A DNA stretch of 64,000 nucleotides from Diplolepis rosae (taxonomy: Eukaryota; Arthropoda; Insecta; Hymenoptera; Diplolepididae). The notes beneath the pieces are model-generated. The model was given only the letters and a program-made list of their open reading frames with translations, searched no databases and was not told the DNA's origin. Both the position numbers and the translations under genes were made by a program. Where the stretch lies: contig JAPYXD010000727.1 of assembly GCA_030998225.1 (NCBI GenBank), forward strand, positions 7,440,001-7,504,000, written 5' to 3'. This document shows, in pieces, positions 12,050 to 22,647 of the stretch (within the stretch, counting starts at the first letter, position 1; each line of letters begins with the position of its first letter).

Positions 12050-12216
12050 CGAGTTGAACGCAAATGCGTATTAGGTTTTGACGCGATTTTACCGGTTTTG
12101 TTACGAACAATGCAGGCGCACCGATGATTAGAATCGAAGGAAGATAGAGAAAGAGAGTAGGAGTGGCATGCGATGAAAATGAGCGTCAAAACCTAATTCG
12201 CATTTGCGTTCAACTC
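12050..12216. repeat. Small inverted-repeat element (MITE-like)
   Basis: Arms of about 34 bp (CGAGTTGAACGCAAATGCG... at 12050-12084 and its complement at 12183-12216) bracket about 100 bp of unrelated sequence. Arm identity is nearly complete. No target duplication was established. Confidence 0.55.
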
Positions 12217-12759
12217 GTTGTATTTTCGAAAGTAATTGTTCAATTGAGTTGATATTTTCCAAAAAGTTGCTCCATATACTAATGACCAAGTTGTTCACGG
12301 GAAGTTTACTGTAGCTCAAACTTCATCGCTCACTTTTTCGGTCCGAAGCTCGAAAAACATAGTTTTTTCTTCGGATTAAAAAAAAACCATTTAACAATGA
12401 ACAAAAAATTTTTTGCAAGCACTGTCGCCTCCGCCAGAGATTCACGAGTAGAACGCAAAAAAAATCTCGCAATCCGTTAATTAATGAATTTTTCGAGGCG
12501 AGTGGATTGAAATAAAACTTGGTTTCTATGCTTTAATACCAACACACTTTTTATTAATTTACTCGAAAATTTGCAACGTTATAAAAAAACTGTAAGGGAA
12601 AACTAACATTCATTTTTCACGAGCTATAAAACCATGTTTTTGGATTTTTCGAATTTCGATTTTCAATTTTTTACTATGACATCACGAGGCGGACAATACT
12701 TTTACAGGTTTTCGAGCGTCTGTCGCCTTATTGAATATAACTCCTCAATTTCTATGCAC
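12217..12759. other. Unassigned AT-rich stretch
   Basis: Non-coding as far as I can see. It includes T-rich runs and a GAGTAGAACGC motif near 12448 that weakly echoes the neighbouring inverted repeat. No gene, RNA or transposon end was recognised. Confidence 0.4.
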
Positions 12760-14330
12760 TCGTGCATGGAAACTTCAAAGCCAGTCAATAAAATTTTTAT
12801 AGACTATCAAAGGCAATAAGAAAAAAAAAACGATTTTCATAAGCTACCTTTTTTTTTAATACTTTAATTATACTTACTATACACTATCACTACACATCGC
12901 TGAACATAATATATTACCCGCTGTTGAAATTATTCTTACGCTGACAGGATTCGAACCTTAAGTTTTATCTAACCTAAATTTATAAGGCAGTCTAACCTTA
13001 TAAATTAAACCGCACGGCTACCAAAGCACTTGCTATATTTCCTAAAAAATGTTGGGTAAATTTTATCTTTAGAAAATGCAGGGCCTTGTAAGAAATTGCT
13101 GCGCCTTGTTTCGCCGACAATTTTATAAAAGGCTAACAATAGTTTTTAAATGAAGAGATTTTTAATAAATTAATATTAAATATAAGGATTTTATAATTTC
13201 TGAAGTTTATGTCAGTTCACAAAGTAATAAAAACTGTGTGTATCTTAAAACTGACATTGACAACTGCGCATCGTATCATTAAAAATTTCACAAGACTTTC
13301 AAACGTAGTCCAAGAATGTTTCTTTGACTCATATAGCAGGTATTCATCTCTTTCTAATCAAATTATTCTATCCAAACTCGTTTAAAACCTGAAGGACTCT
13401 TTAGAAGAAGTATTTGCCTTACTATAATTTTTACAAAAACTTTACAATAAAATTTGAAAGAGTGATATGAAGGAAGACAAATCAACTTATCAATTGTATA
13501 CTATCTTGGCATTACTAAAAAACTTAAGTTTTTTAAATCGCCCTGATAAAAAATTTATCAAATTTGTAAACAAAATTGAATATATTATAATGAAAGAAAA
13601 TTTTTAAGTTTGATATTTTAGGCTTTAGTTTGTCAAAAGTAGGTCTCACAAAATTTGACAAAATAAAAAAACGTAACTTGGATTAAATGAAAAAAAGAAA
13701 GAAAATTGCTTAATGTCCAAAGTTTCTTTTATTTATGGAAGAATTGACATGACTAAGTTAGTGGAGAAATTGGTTTTTAATTATTTGAAGAATGTGCAAA
13801 AAAAATGTATTTCTCTGTATTTCTGATATATTTTATTGGAAGACTAATGTGTCAATAAACTAGAAGTGAAATCGTAAAATAAGTACAAGAGAAAAATTAA
13901 ATGGAAACTCAGTAAACCTTCGAAAGACAATACGAAAATCGCAAAGTAAGGTCTTGATATCTTGTGTATATAGCTGACAAAATTTAAGCAAAATGTAACA
14001 AATACGTTACACAATGTTTCACAATTTGTCATTGAAAATGTCAATAATCGTAAAAGGCTGGTGGCACCTTTCTCCTATCTGGAGATGCTATCTATCTTGC
14101 TGATTTCTCTGTTCTAAAAATTATAGAAAGGTAAATTTCGTACCTAGAAAACTACTTAGAAAAATACATAGGAACTACGTCAGAAATTACGTCGTTTTCT
14201 ATCGCGATTTCCGACGTAACGTCAGTTCCTACGTAGCTAACTACATCGTTTCTAACGTCGTTTCTTATGTAGTTTCTATGTCTTTTTTTATGTAGCTTTT
14301 TACGTCGTTTCATACATCAGAATTTGAAAT
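12760..14330. repeat. Composite dispersed repeat, copy 1
   Basis: 12760-12860 matches 60540-60635. 12905-13460 matches 61865-62425. 13460-14225 matches 59570-60360. The 60-64 kb copies are interrupted by other elements, so this copy supplies their empty sites. 14155-14320 is rich in ACGTC and TACGTAG motifs. Open frames here (for example 13844-14044) are conserved only because the DNA is repeated. Confidence 0.75.
12938..13028 (-). repeat. tRNA-like module (SINE-type, class II tRNA-like)
   Basis: On the minus strand TGGTAGCCGTGCGGTTTAA resembles the D-arm/A-box of tRNA-Leu or tRNA-Ser. About 50 bp later GGTTCGAATCCTGTCAGC gives a perfect B-box (GGTTCGAATCC at 12958-12948). The spacing allows a long variable arm. 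The anticodon and acceptor stems do not fold cleanly, and the module recurs at 61890-61967 inside the same repeat. I therefore call it a tRNA-derived promoter module, not a functional tRNA gene. Confidence 0.55.
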
Positions 14331-15060
14331 AGGGTCATTTATTAAAATCGTACCGTTTTTGAAAAATTGATGTTTTGTTAAGATAAAAGTTTTTATATAT
14401 ATTGGTCATTTCTGTACGCTCGAAATTTTGTTGTGAAATAAAATTTTTTCTATTTTCAACGATATAATTAATAAAATTTGTATGTTTCAATTATTCATCT
14501 ATTTTATGAGAAATTCATTGTCATTTAATGAGTTGATTATGATTGTAAAAATGATGAAATCATTATTTCTATGGACGTGGCTTGAGCAATACGTTCAGGG
14601 ATACCTTTAAACTAGAGCAAATTCACACTCAAAGTTTAACACTCCATTTTTCTTCGTGAATGCATCACAGTTCGGTAAACTTTAATAATGTACAGTATAG
14701 TTTCAAAATGTACGTCACAAATTGTTATAATAATATTGAATAATCTCCAACTTGTTCATATGTCCCAATTTTGCTCAAAAGATGAGTAAAGTTTCTTGAA
14801 CTATTTTTTTCCGTGTATGAATACCATAAACAAACTCTGATGAACGTGATTCGTTCCAATTACATTAACATGATATGAAGGGAGAAAAATTTACATTCAG
14901 ATGTTTATTAGATTTGTAAACAAAATTAGATATATTTCGATGAAAACAAATTTTTAAGTTTTATATTTCAGACTTTAGTTTGTATAAAGAAGGCCCGACA
15001 AGATTTGGTTAAAAGAAAAAAGTAACTTGGATTAAATTTCAAAAAAAAGTTGCATAATGA
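14331..15060. repeat. Dispersed repeat ending in a CCGTG terminus
   Basis: 14331-14830 is duplicated at 63450-64000 and 14900-15060 resembles 59690-59830 and 57400-57510. TATTTTTTTCCGTGTA at 14803-14818 is the right-end motif of the CACGG element family, but its left partner is not seen here. Confidence 0.65.
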
Positions 15061-15773
15061 CCACAGTTCCTTTTATTTAGGGGATAATTACCATCACTAA
15101 TAAAAAAATATAAATAATAAAAATAATAAAAAATAAGATATCTTAGTGCTGACGATGAAAGTATTAGAAGTTCATTTTTTCATAATAGCAATTAATTATT
15201 TAATTGCAAATCATACGCGCACGACTTTCCGGTTTACGTAACTTCCGAGAAAAAAAGTGGGGAACTTTAAGCTACGAGAAACTGTAAAGAAGGCATTTGT
15301 TCCTTAATAATTAAAGAAGTTTTTGGCAAAGTTTCAGAATGATTCGATGAAAACTGACTGAGATCCATCATTTTAAACAGTCGCGCGCTCCCGCGAATAA
15401 CCACGTCGTCCGCGCCACAAGTCGATAGAAAGTCATGCGATCACAGAAATTTAGCCAAAAATATTTCCATCATTTTTATTTCAATGATCTTTTATAACAA
15501 TGTATTTTTATTGATTGTTTAATGTACGCTAATGCTCGTCACATATATCTGTTGAATAACTGTCGAGAGTCGAGACGCGTTCCCAATTTTATTTAGTATC
15601 AATATGAACAATATTCCACAAAATATAAATTGCTACTGGACATTGGAAAATAACTGTGTGAAATAAAATTACATAAACATTTATTACTTGATTAACAACT
15701 TAATTAAATACATATGCTTCTTAAACATAAAATATATACAAACTTAATAATTAATGTAAAAATCGTTACTTTT
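15061..15773. other. Unassigned intergenic stretch
   Basis: Only simple AATAA runs (15105-15135) and a short GC-rich patch (CAGTCGCGCGCTCCCGCG, near 15378-15395) stand out. No coding, RNA or TE signal was recognised. Confidence 0.4.
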
Positions 15774-16049
15774 TTATTTTTTAGATTTAGTTGTACTTTT
15801 TTTTATATCGTATTTAGCACCTGGTTTCTTTTTTGACTCCCTTGTGTTTATTTTTTTCTTCTTAATATCAGCTTCGAGTTTCACTTTATTTTTTGTAGTT
15901 TCAGGTTTTCTTTTATTTAGTTTTCCTTTTGACTTTTCTTTTTCTTTCTTGAGGTCAATTTTCTCTTTCTTAGTATCTTGTATGGACATAAAAAAAAGAA
16001 ACGAGAGAGGATTGAAACTGAAAAGGAATACGTGGATTTGATCAAACAT
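15774..16049 (-). CDS. Lysine-rich open frame, doubtful gene
   Basis: The frame encodes 91 residues. The first ~22 are hydrophobic, and the rest is almost entirely Lys with Glu, Ser, Thr and Asp. No domain is recognised. The composition follows from A/G-rich DNA on this strand, so the open frame may be chance. It could alternatively be an exon of a basic, disordered protein. The frame has no supporting splice sites that I could identify. Confidence 0.2.
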   Translation of the reverse strand: MFDQIHVFLFSFNPLSFLFFMSIQDTKKEKIDLKKEKEKSKGKLNKRKPETTKNKVKLEADIKKKKINTRESKKKPGAKYDIKKSTTKSKK

Positions 16050-16165
16050 TCAAGAAACTCTCCGTTTGAAATGGTTGAGGTGTCGCAATTTGCCATGAAA
16101 GATTATGAGCAGTTATTTACGAAGGATGAAGATTTGCGAAAGAACACGATGACTTTTTATGTAAT
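15975..16165 (+). pseudogene. Unrecognised coding-like fragment
   Basis: The plus strand reads EKEYVDLIKHSRNSPFEMVE followed by VSQFAMKDYEQLFTKDEDLR, which has the composition of real protein rather than AT-rich noise. It degenerates into AT-rich sequence after about 16165. I do not recognise the family. It might be an exon or a fragment of a TE-encoded protein. It overlaps the Lys-rich frame on the other strand, and both cannot be genes. Confidence 0.3.
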
Positions 16166-16340
16166 CAACTTTATAAACATTTTTATTAAAACTGTCTTTA
16201 TAAAATGCGTTTTTTTATAAAAACACGAAACTTTATAAAATTACTGACTTTTATAAAGTTTTGTCTTTTTATAAAGGTACGATTCTTTATGAAACTCTTA
16301 ACTTTGTAAAATTTTTATATAGTTGACTTTATCATGAATT
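16160..16340. repeat. Cluster of TTTATAAA palindromes
   Basis: Six occurrences of the 8-bp palindrome TTTATAAA fall within about 110 bp (16171-16280), separated by short spacers, making many alternative hairpins. Variants continue to 16320. No coding function was seen. Confidence 0.6.
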
Positions 16341-16472
16341 GGTATTTGTACACGAGTACACTGCTTACGTGAGCACGCCGTACACTAATGCATGGAGTCG
16401 TGCATAGTTGATGCCATTAGTCCGACAAGAAACAGTAAAATCTGCCTTCAACTTTATTTATCGAACTTTTTA

Positions 16473-16588
16473 CATTCTCATCATGGATGAGAAGGTATTG
16501 GTTTTATGTGAAAAATGACTTTCGAAATTTTCATCAAATCTTTACGTTTTGAGACCCCCTGAGTCAGAAAAAATGGTTTTTACGAAAG

Positions 16589-16623
<35 letters not shown>

Positions 16624-17745
16624 AGGTCGTGTGCGGCATAACTCTCGACAGAATTATCAGATTGAATTGAGCTTTGGTACACTTTATCGGAGCCGAAAAA
16701 GTAAGGACAAGTTCGTTAACCAGCCACATCCAATCAAAATTGAGGGATGGAGCACTACTTTTGTGTTTTTGAAAATAATTTTTTGAAAAAATCAAAAATT
16801 CCAATCCTGGTTTTTGATAGTGCTCATAAATCTCTACAAATTATCCTAATAACATTTTTTGATTAAATCAAAATTAGAAATGTTACAGCATATTCAAATT
16901 CGAAAAAAGTCAATATCAAAATTCCATTTTCCAGTTAAATTATACGAGATACGAAAAAACGTTATGATGCAATATTATTGAATACATAAAGACTTACAAA
17001 TTTGAAATATAACATTTTTTCATAAGATGCATATTTTTCTTTTTAATTAAAAAAAAAACTATTGAAAATCCAAAATTCAATTTTTTAACAATAATATTGG
17101 AAATACCAAAAAAACGTAAGAATACAAAGTTGTTCGTTTCAGAAAGATCTACAAATTTTGTCTGATACAGTTTCTGATAAAAGATATATTTTTCGTTTCA
17201 ATTCCAAAAAATACGATAAAAATGAAAAAATTCCATTTTTTAGACAAAATTTGTGAGATACAAAAAAAACATTTAGATGGAAAATTGTTTGCCTAAATGA
17301 GGTCTACAAATTCTCATTAAGACATTCCGGGACAGGATGTATATTTTATGTTTTGATTATGAATATTAAAAAAATCCGATTTTTTTCACCAAAATATGTG
17401 AGATACGAAATAAGCGTTGTTCTGCAAAATCGGTTCCTTAAATAAAGTCTACGATTGTTTTTCCTTTTTGAGAGATTTGGAAGAAAATAAATTATTTTAA
17501 TCATGTAATTTATTAAAAAGTTACTGAAATGTATACAGAAAATCGAGCGCGAAGCGCGAGCGCCATGATGAGAATGTGTTCCTTAAGGCCGATAGAGCCT
17601 TAAGTAAATTAAATTTCCTGTTTCACTTAAATTCAAAAAGAAATTCAGTGACTTTGAGAAAATGCGTAATTCACATCATCTGTAATATTATTATAAAATT
17701 GGTTTGAGCTTCAGTATCAAAATATAAGAAATAAACTGAAATGTA
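16473..17745. mobile_element. CATTCTCATC-family element, 3' truncated
   Basis: It starts ACATTCTCATCATGGATGAG and contains a TCTG microsatellite (16590-16622), diverged AT-rich blocks and the GC-rich palindrome GAGCGCGAAGCGCGAGCG (17548-17565). ATGATGAGAATG and the hairpin CTTAAGGCcgatagaGCCTTAAG follow. Full copies elsewhere (60637-61829; inverted 57531-59023) continue to a terminal hairpin GCCCGCGAAGCGGGC, which is missing here. The family encodes no protein that I can see. Confidence 0.75.
16590..16622. repeat. (TCTG)n microsatellite
   Basis: About eight TCTG units lie within the CATTCTCATC element. The same site carries (GACA)n at 58871-58908 in the inverted copy and two units at 60755-60768. 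Confidence 0.9.
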
Positions 17746-18455
17746 TTTCACTTTCGCAATAGTATATACTTCATTTCAACTAGCAAATTTTTTTATTTTC
17801 TACCCCCTGAGGTAGATTTCCTATAAAAAACAGGCAAAATTAAGATATATTTTTCTCAGTGATACATAGACATATTTGTTAACTATGTAAAATGTGCAAA
17901 AATAACTTTCATGCACATAGCACATCGATAACTTTTTTGTATTATTCTAGAGACTCGAAAAAGTTTCTTGACAAATAAAAAACAAAATGAAGGATGTTTC
18001 ACCCTTCATCAATCTCAAGTTAAAATTAAAATGTGAATTAAGTCTGCAGTAATTGAGACGTGTATGTAGGCTCAATGTTTCTTTTTGAACAGCACGCCAT
18101 AACCTACCAACGTATACTCGGCTGTGGTGTTGCCATATCTACTACATTATCACTCAATTTCATGATTTTTGTAACATTTATTTCCATTTCCATTGATTTG
18201 CAAGTACCCTTCTAACAATATTGTTAACTAAAAATGTTGTTTAGATATTTTTCTCACTATTATAAAAGATTTCATCGATATTCAACCGTTAGTAAATGTG
18301 TGGTGGGTAATTGAAAACAATGAAAAGGTAGTTGTCCATTAGAGCACATATTGGATGACGGGAAATATTTATTAAAATATCTTAGCTCACAGGTACCCTG
18401 GAGTCTTGAAAATTTGACTGATCCATTTTTATGCATTTAAATAACTGTGTTTCAA
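17746..18455. other. Unassigned AT-rich stretch
   Basis: TTTTTCTCAGTGATA (17857-17871) resembles a right end of the CACTGAG/CACGG terminal family without a visible partner. Otherwise I see no gene or repeat. Confidence 0.4.
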
Positions 18456-19013
18456 CCCTAGCGGACCCGTGTGAGAGAACGGTCATAGAATACTCTGACC
18501 ATTCTTTGACTGTTCTATGACCGTTCTATGACCTCGAGTTATTACGGCTAAGAACGGTAAAAAAGATATTAAAAGCTTTGCAATTACGATTCTGTGGCGA
18601 AATTTGGATTAGAAGGTGAAGCAATAAATACAATTATCTTATTTTTCAGCGATAAAAACTAGAAAAACATAATACCTGTCATTGAAGGCAGTGCAGTGGT
18701 TCACAATTGGCGGAACGTCTCCACCGTGAATGTTTACTATTGGTGGAGACGTTCCGCAAATGGTGAACCACTGCACTGCCTTCTGTGACAGGTACATGAT
18801 GTATTCCTAGTTTTTATCGCTGAAAAATAAGATAATTGTATTTATTGCTTCACCTTCTAATCCAAATTTCGCCACAGAATCATAATTGCAAAGCTTTTAA
18901 TGTCTTTTTTACCGTTCTTAGCCGTAATAATGCGAGGTCATAGAACAGTCATAGAACAGTCAGAGAACGGTCAGAGTATTCTATGACCGTTCTCTCACAC
19001 GGGTCCGCTAGGG
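18456..19013. mobile_element. Foldback element, near-perfect 558-bp palindrome
   Basis: Arms of about 270 bp are almost identical and meet at a loop near 18729-18744. Termini are CCCTAGCGGACCCGTGTGAG. Flanking 9-mers GTGTTTCAA and AAGTTTCAT share six central bases, compatible with a decayed 9-bp duplication as made by Mutator-like elements. The arms contain degenerate direct repeats of CTATGACCGTTCT. No coding sequence is present. Confidence 0.85.
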
Positions 19014-19134
19014 AAGTTTCATCCTTTTCTGACCGTTAATTCGTTTTACGATAGAACCTCCTTAAACCACAGCATTCGTTATGGCTGAGTCATGTCAATA
19101 TGAAAATCAAACCGTCGAATCAGTTTTCATTCTA
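19014..19134. other. Unassigned spacer
   Basis: No feature was recognised between the foldback element and the mariner relic. Confidence 0.4.
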
Positions 19135-19628
19135 CATTAAATGTGACGTTAGAGGTATTCAACTAATCCTCTCCTTTGGATGTCGCAAATAATTCAAAAT
19201 TACAAAGGCATTCGAGGGAGTCCATTTGAATTCTGTAACATGGGCTGCACGTTGTGCTATGGGGGTTCGAGCATAATTTTCTTCACGTTTTCGATGTTAT
19301 TGTCGTTAACAGTTGTGGATGGACGGCTCGCATGAGGAAAGTTTTCTACGACCTCACGGGCCTCACTGAGTGCTTTATGTCATTCAAATAATTGCATTCT
19401 CGATAGAGTAGACTCCCCAAAACAGTTCTGCAACATTTTCAACGATTCTGTAGCCGTAATTCTATTGGAAACACTAAATTTCAAGCAAACTCGTTGTTCA
19501 ATTTTTTTTTCCATAGTAAAAATCGCCAGACATGGTGTTTGGCGCTGCTGCTGCACGGAAAAAACAGTATAGCTGTTCGACCTATACCGGTATATAGTGT
19601 CTCGACCCATGCGGTATAGGTGAGACAA
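19135..19628 (-). pseudogene. Mariner transposase N-terminal relic
   Basis: On the minus strand the frame reads EQRVCLKFSVSNRITATESL then CFGESTLSRMQLFE, followed (one stop later) by EAREVVENFPHASRPST and NNIENVKKIMLEP. This is the order of the N-terminal helix-turn-helix domain and the GRPST linker of mariner transposases. The catalytic domain and TIRs are absent. Stops interrupt the frame, and a CACGG-ended element has inserted within or next to the 5' part at 19554. Confidence 0.75.
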
Positions 19629-20013
19629 CTATACTGGTTTGCCGCGTGACCTATACATTGCTTTGCATGCACGCAACTCTAACCTCGAAATGAGAAAGAA
19701 GTGTCATTTTTTCGAGGCGTTTTTTCGAAGCGTTTGTCGATTTGTTTGGAGCATTTTTTCTTTCTTTGAAAGATCATTTTTGCGTATCGCGTATTTTTCT
19801 ATCACACGCGAAAATTCACAAGAGCGATAGCGATGGCATAATATTTTGTTTACGATCGCTATACATGGTATTGTTATATCAACGAACTTGTTAGGCTGTC
19901 TCACCTATACTCGTATAGTTCTGAGGACCATACCGTAGCATTGGTCTGATAGCAATATTTTCTGTTTCTGAGGACCAAAATATAATTCTCTTAGCTATAC
20001 TGTTTTTTCAGTG
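19554..20013. mobile_element. CACGG-ended TIR element, 460 bp
   Basis: Terminal inverted repeat CACGGAAAAAACAGTATAGC at the left pairs with GCTATACTGTTTTTTCAGTG at the right. A 2-bp duplication TG flanks it (19552-19553, 20014-20015). Internal TATAC and TATACC motifs form secondary inverted repeats. No ORF of significance was seen. It is a non-autonomous (MITE-like) member of the family described in the findings. Confidence 0.75.
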
Positions 20014-20513
20014 TGTCCATATAGGTACAACCGGTGCACTGAAACCTGTTCAGTGTGTGAAATCAAATGAGAATGAAATACCTGCTGCAAAATTGCAAAA
20101 ATGCCAAAGAATACAGTAGAAGAAAACGGCATGGGTAAGTTGTCGGAAGCAATTCACCAGTAGAAAAAAGGCGAAACTCGTAAAAATAGTGAATTGTAAA
20201 AAAAGAATTGGAGAAAATATTTCAAAATATTGTGAATATGAAAAAAAACGATACAATGCATTAAAAATATATTATTAAATTGTGTGAAAAAAATTGTGTC
20301 AGGAGTTCTATTTACTTAAAATTGTAATTACAGTGTAAGAGAATGTATGCCCTCTTCCACCCACGAAGTGTATGGAAGATATATAGTTTAATGCCTCCAA
20401 GAAAATTTATCAATAGAATGTTTGTTCATTTCTTTGGCATAGGGTCAGTTTCTTCCTATTTTCTTTGATTAAAATTATTATTAGATTAAAAAAAATGCGC
20501 AAAAAGAAAGAAA
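20014..20513. other. Unassigned AT-rich stretch
   Basis: Non-coding as far as visible. It contains ACTGAAACCTGTTCAGT (20037-20053), a short palindrome. The segment next to 20514 may be the remnant of the Penelope-like element that carried the hammerhead motif. Confidence 0.4.
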
Positions 20514-20554
20514 GGCAAACGTTTCGGCCACATATGGGGGCCCTCTTCAGTGCC
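20514..20554 (-). ncRNA. Hammerhead ribozyme-like motif, core intact
   Basis: The 41-nt minus-strand sequence fits a minimal type I hammerhead. Stem I is GGCA pairing with TGCC, the core box is CTGAAGA (CUGANGA), stem II is GG(g)CC...GGCC with an ATATG loop, the second box is GAAA, and the palindromic ACGT of AAACGTTT can form stem III only in a dimer. The T after ACGT would be the cleavage position. All conserved core bases are present. Such motifs are known from Penelope-like retroelements. Four related, mostly mutated copies occur in the window. Confidence 0.6.
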
Positions 20555-20848
20555 ATAAAAATTTGGGTCAATACAATAATAGACATGTTATCAAACATGT
20601 CACTTTGAAATTTATCAATAGAGTTGAATTTATCATGTGAACGACCACATGATTCGACCTGATTTTAAAATTTTAAACAATCATTGAATTCTTTATAATG
20701 TGTCATTAATTCTTTTTTCTCAATATGCTCTTCATTATAACGTAAACAAAATTTCTGAAATTGTATGCAGTAGAAGAGGTTATATTATTTGTATGCTTTA
20801 GTATACGACTATCATTTTTGCAAAAACCGTACGTGCAGTGCATACATG
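20555..20848. other. Unassigned stretch
   Basis: No gene was recognised. Repeated AAATTTATCAATAGA words near 20405 and 20609 bracket the hammerhead region and may be a remnant of an element. Confidence 0.35.
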
Positions 20849-21882
20849 CACGGAAAAAATTTGTCGCTTAAAATTTAACAGACTATTCGAAAAGTTGTGA
20901 ACAGAAAGTAAAATCGGAGAAAGTCTTGTAAGGTTTCAATGACTTTTAGGAAATAGTAGAAAAAAGTCGAATAACTTTTAAAAAACAAGTTCGAAGAAAA
21001 AATGTCGCGTATTTATTATTATAAAAGTATTTTAAACACTAACTGATCTTTTCTAAGAAGTAATGAAAAGTTTCATAATCTTTGGATTCATTTGTCATAG
21101 ATTTGAAAAGACCATTGAATAATTTAAAATGAAAGTAATTCAAACAAATAGTTCTGTAAATTGTATTCTAAAGTCCATCAGATTTTATATGCCGTCTTCT
21201 AAAATTTTCTCGACAGTCGCAAAAAGCGATGCGCAGAAACGTAATTCGTAGCATCGCGCAGCAGGCAATGCGGCTCGGCTTTTTGTTTTTGTAATAATTT
21301 TGGTTAGATTTTGAGATTACGTGTCGTTTGGTTTCGTTTGAATCTCGATTGAAGCGTACATTGAAGAATTAGTTTTTATAATTTTTAAAATTCTATTATT
21401 ATTATTATTATTACTATATTACTATATTACTATTACTATTACTATTACTATTACTACTATTACTATACTATTCTATTCTCGGTGCGGCGAAGTGTTTATA
21501 AAAAACTGCGTTTCTGTAATGTACAGTGTTAAGTGTAATAGTAAGTTCATGTTAGGATTATATAGGTAATGTAAAAGTGAAAAATAATTAACTATAAGTG
21601 TAGGATTATATCACAGAAAATAATATTTTCCTTTTTGCGCTGTTCAACATTTTCTTCGACTGTCACTTAGACTTTCGATGCCTGGTTTAGAGAAAATAAA
21701 ATCCACGGTGTTTTAAATTTCACGCGACTGTCACTTAAACTTTCGAATTTACGTTTTACATTTTCAGCGATTATCTATCATATTCTTCAATCAGAAGATT
21801 CATAATATGTAGTCGAATTTCTAACCTATCCACGAATATTACACAAAGTCGATGACTTTTTAAGCGACAAATTTTTTCCGTG
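20849..21882. mobile_element. CACGG-ended TIR element, 1034 bp
   Basis: The left end CACGGAAAAAATTTGTCGCT pairs with AGCGACAAATTTTTTCCGTG at the right. Flanks are TG and TA, so the 2-bp duplication has decayed or is not present. Inside are an ATT/ACT microsatellite, a GC-rich patch near 21228-21285 and two related copies of GACTGTCACTTARACTTTCG (21658 and 21726). No long ORF is present. Confidence 0.7.
21397..21475. repeat. (ATT)n/(ACT)n microsatellite
   Basis: ATTATTATT passes into repeated TACTAT and TACTATT units over about 80 bp inside the CACGG-ended element. Confidence 0.85.
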
Positions 21883-22647
21883 TACTCCCTTATTCTTTCT
21901 TTTATTTGAATTGAATTTTATTCGAACAAAAAATGGAACCTCGTTATTTCCTTCAAAAAATTAATAAAAACAATTTGCACTGTGTACAGAGAGTAAAAAT
22001 GATTGAAAAAAACATGTATATAATTAGCGCATGCGTACTAAACTTTCCGATAGGTAAAAAGGTTTCCTTATGTAAAAAACTATTAAATTTAGAAAAAATG
22101 TGCTTACTAATCAAAGGACTTTTATCATAATATTTTTTGTCTTTTATGATTATTTTTCATCCCTGTTTTTTAAATTACATTCTAAGATTTAATATCAACA
22201 TATTAAATCCTATCCATTTTTTCACATTATTTACAAATACTTGATTTTTCTTATTCATATAAATATTTTATGGAGATAATATTTAATTATTTATGCTGTA
22301 TCCAGAAAAATTGATTATATTCAACTCATAAATCGTTATCTTTTAATACATAAAAAATAATCTGTGATGTAAAAGAAAAATTTTACAAGAAAACTGCATG
22401 AGCATATCTGGATTGGTTGATCTGAATCTCAACTTAATCAATCCATTAGTCTTTAAAATATATCAGTTAACGTTTTTGAATACGCATTTCCACAAAAATA
22501 ACTGCTATATATATAATTTTAATGGTTTTAAAATTGAGTTTTCATAACAAGTAGAAAGCAAATGTGTTTATTTAACTAAACCAGACTACTTCATTTGAAT
22601 AATTAATAACATATTGAGTTAATATATTAGACACGTTGGAAAGATAT
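21883..22647. other. Unassigned AT-rich stretch
   Basis: Very AT-rich with no recognisable coding potential. A 65-codon frame at 21933-22130 has low complexity and no domain. Confidence 0.4.

Noticed and set aside
12938..13028. Functional tRNA gene
   Set aside because: A and B boxes are good, but the acceptor stem and anticodon arm do not fold and the module is repeated within a TE.
18456..19013. piggyBac-type element because ends start CCCTAG
   Set aside because: The flanks are not TTAA and the palindromic arms are far longer than piggyBac termini.
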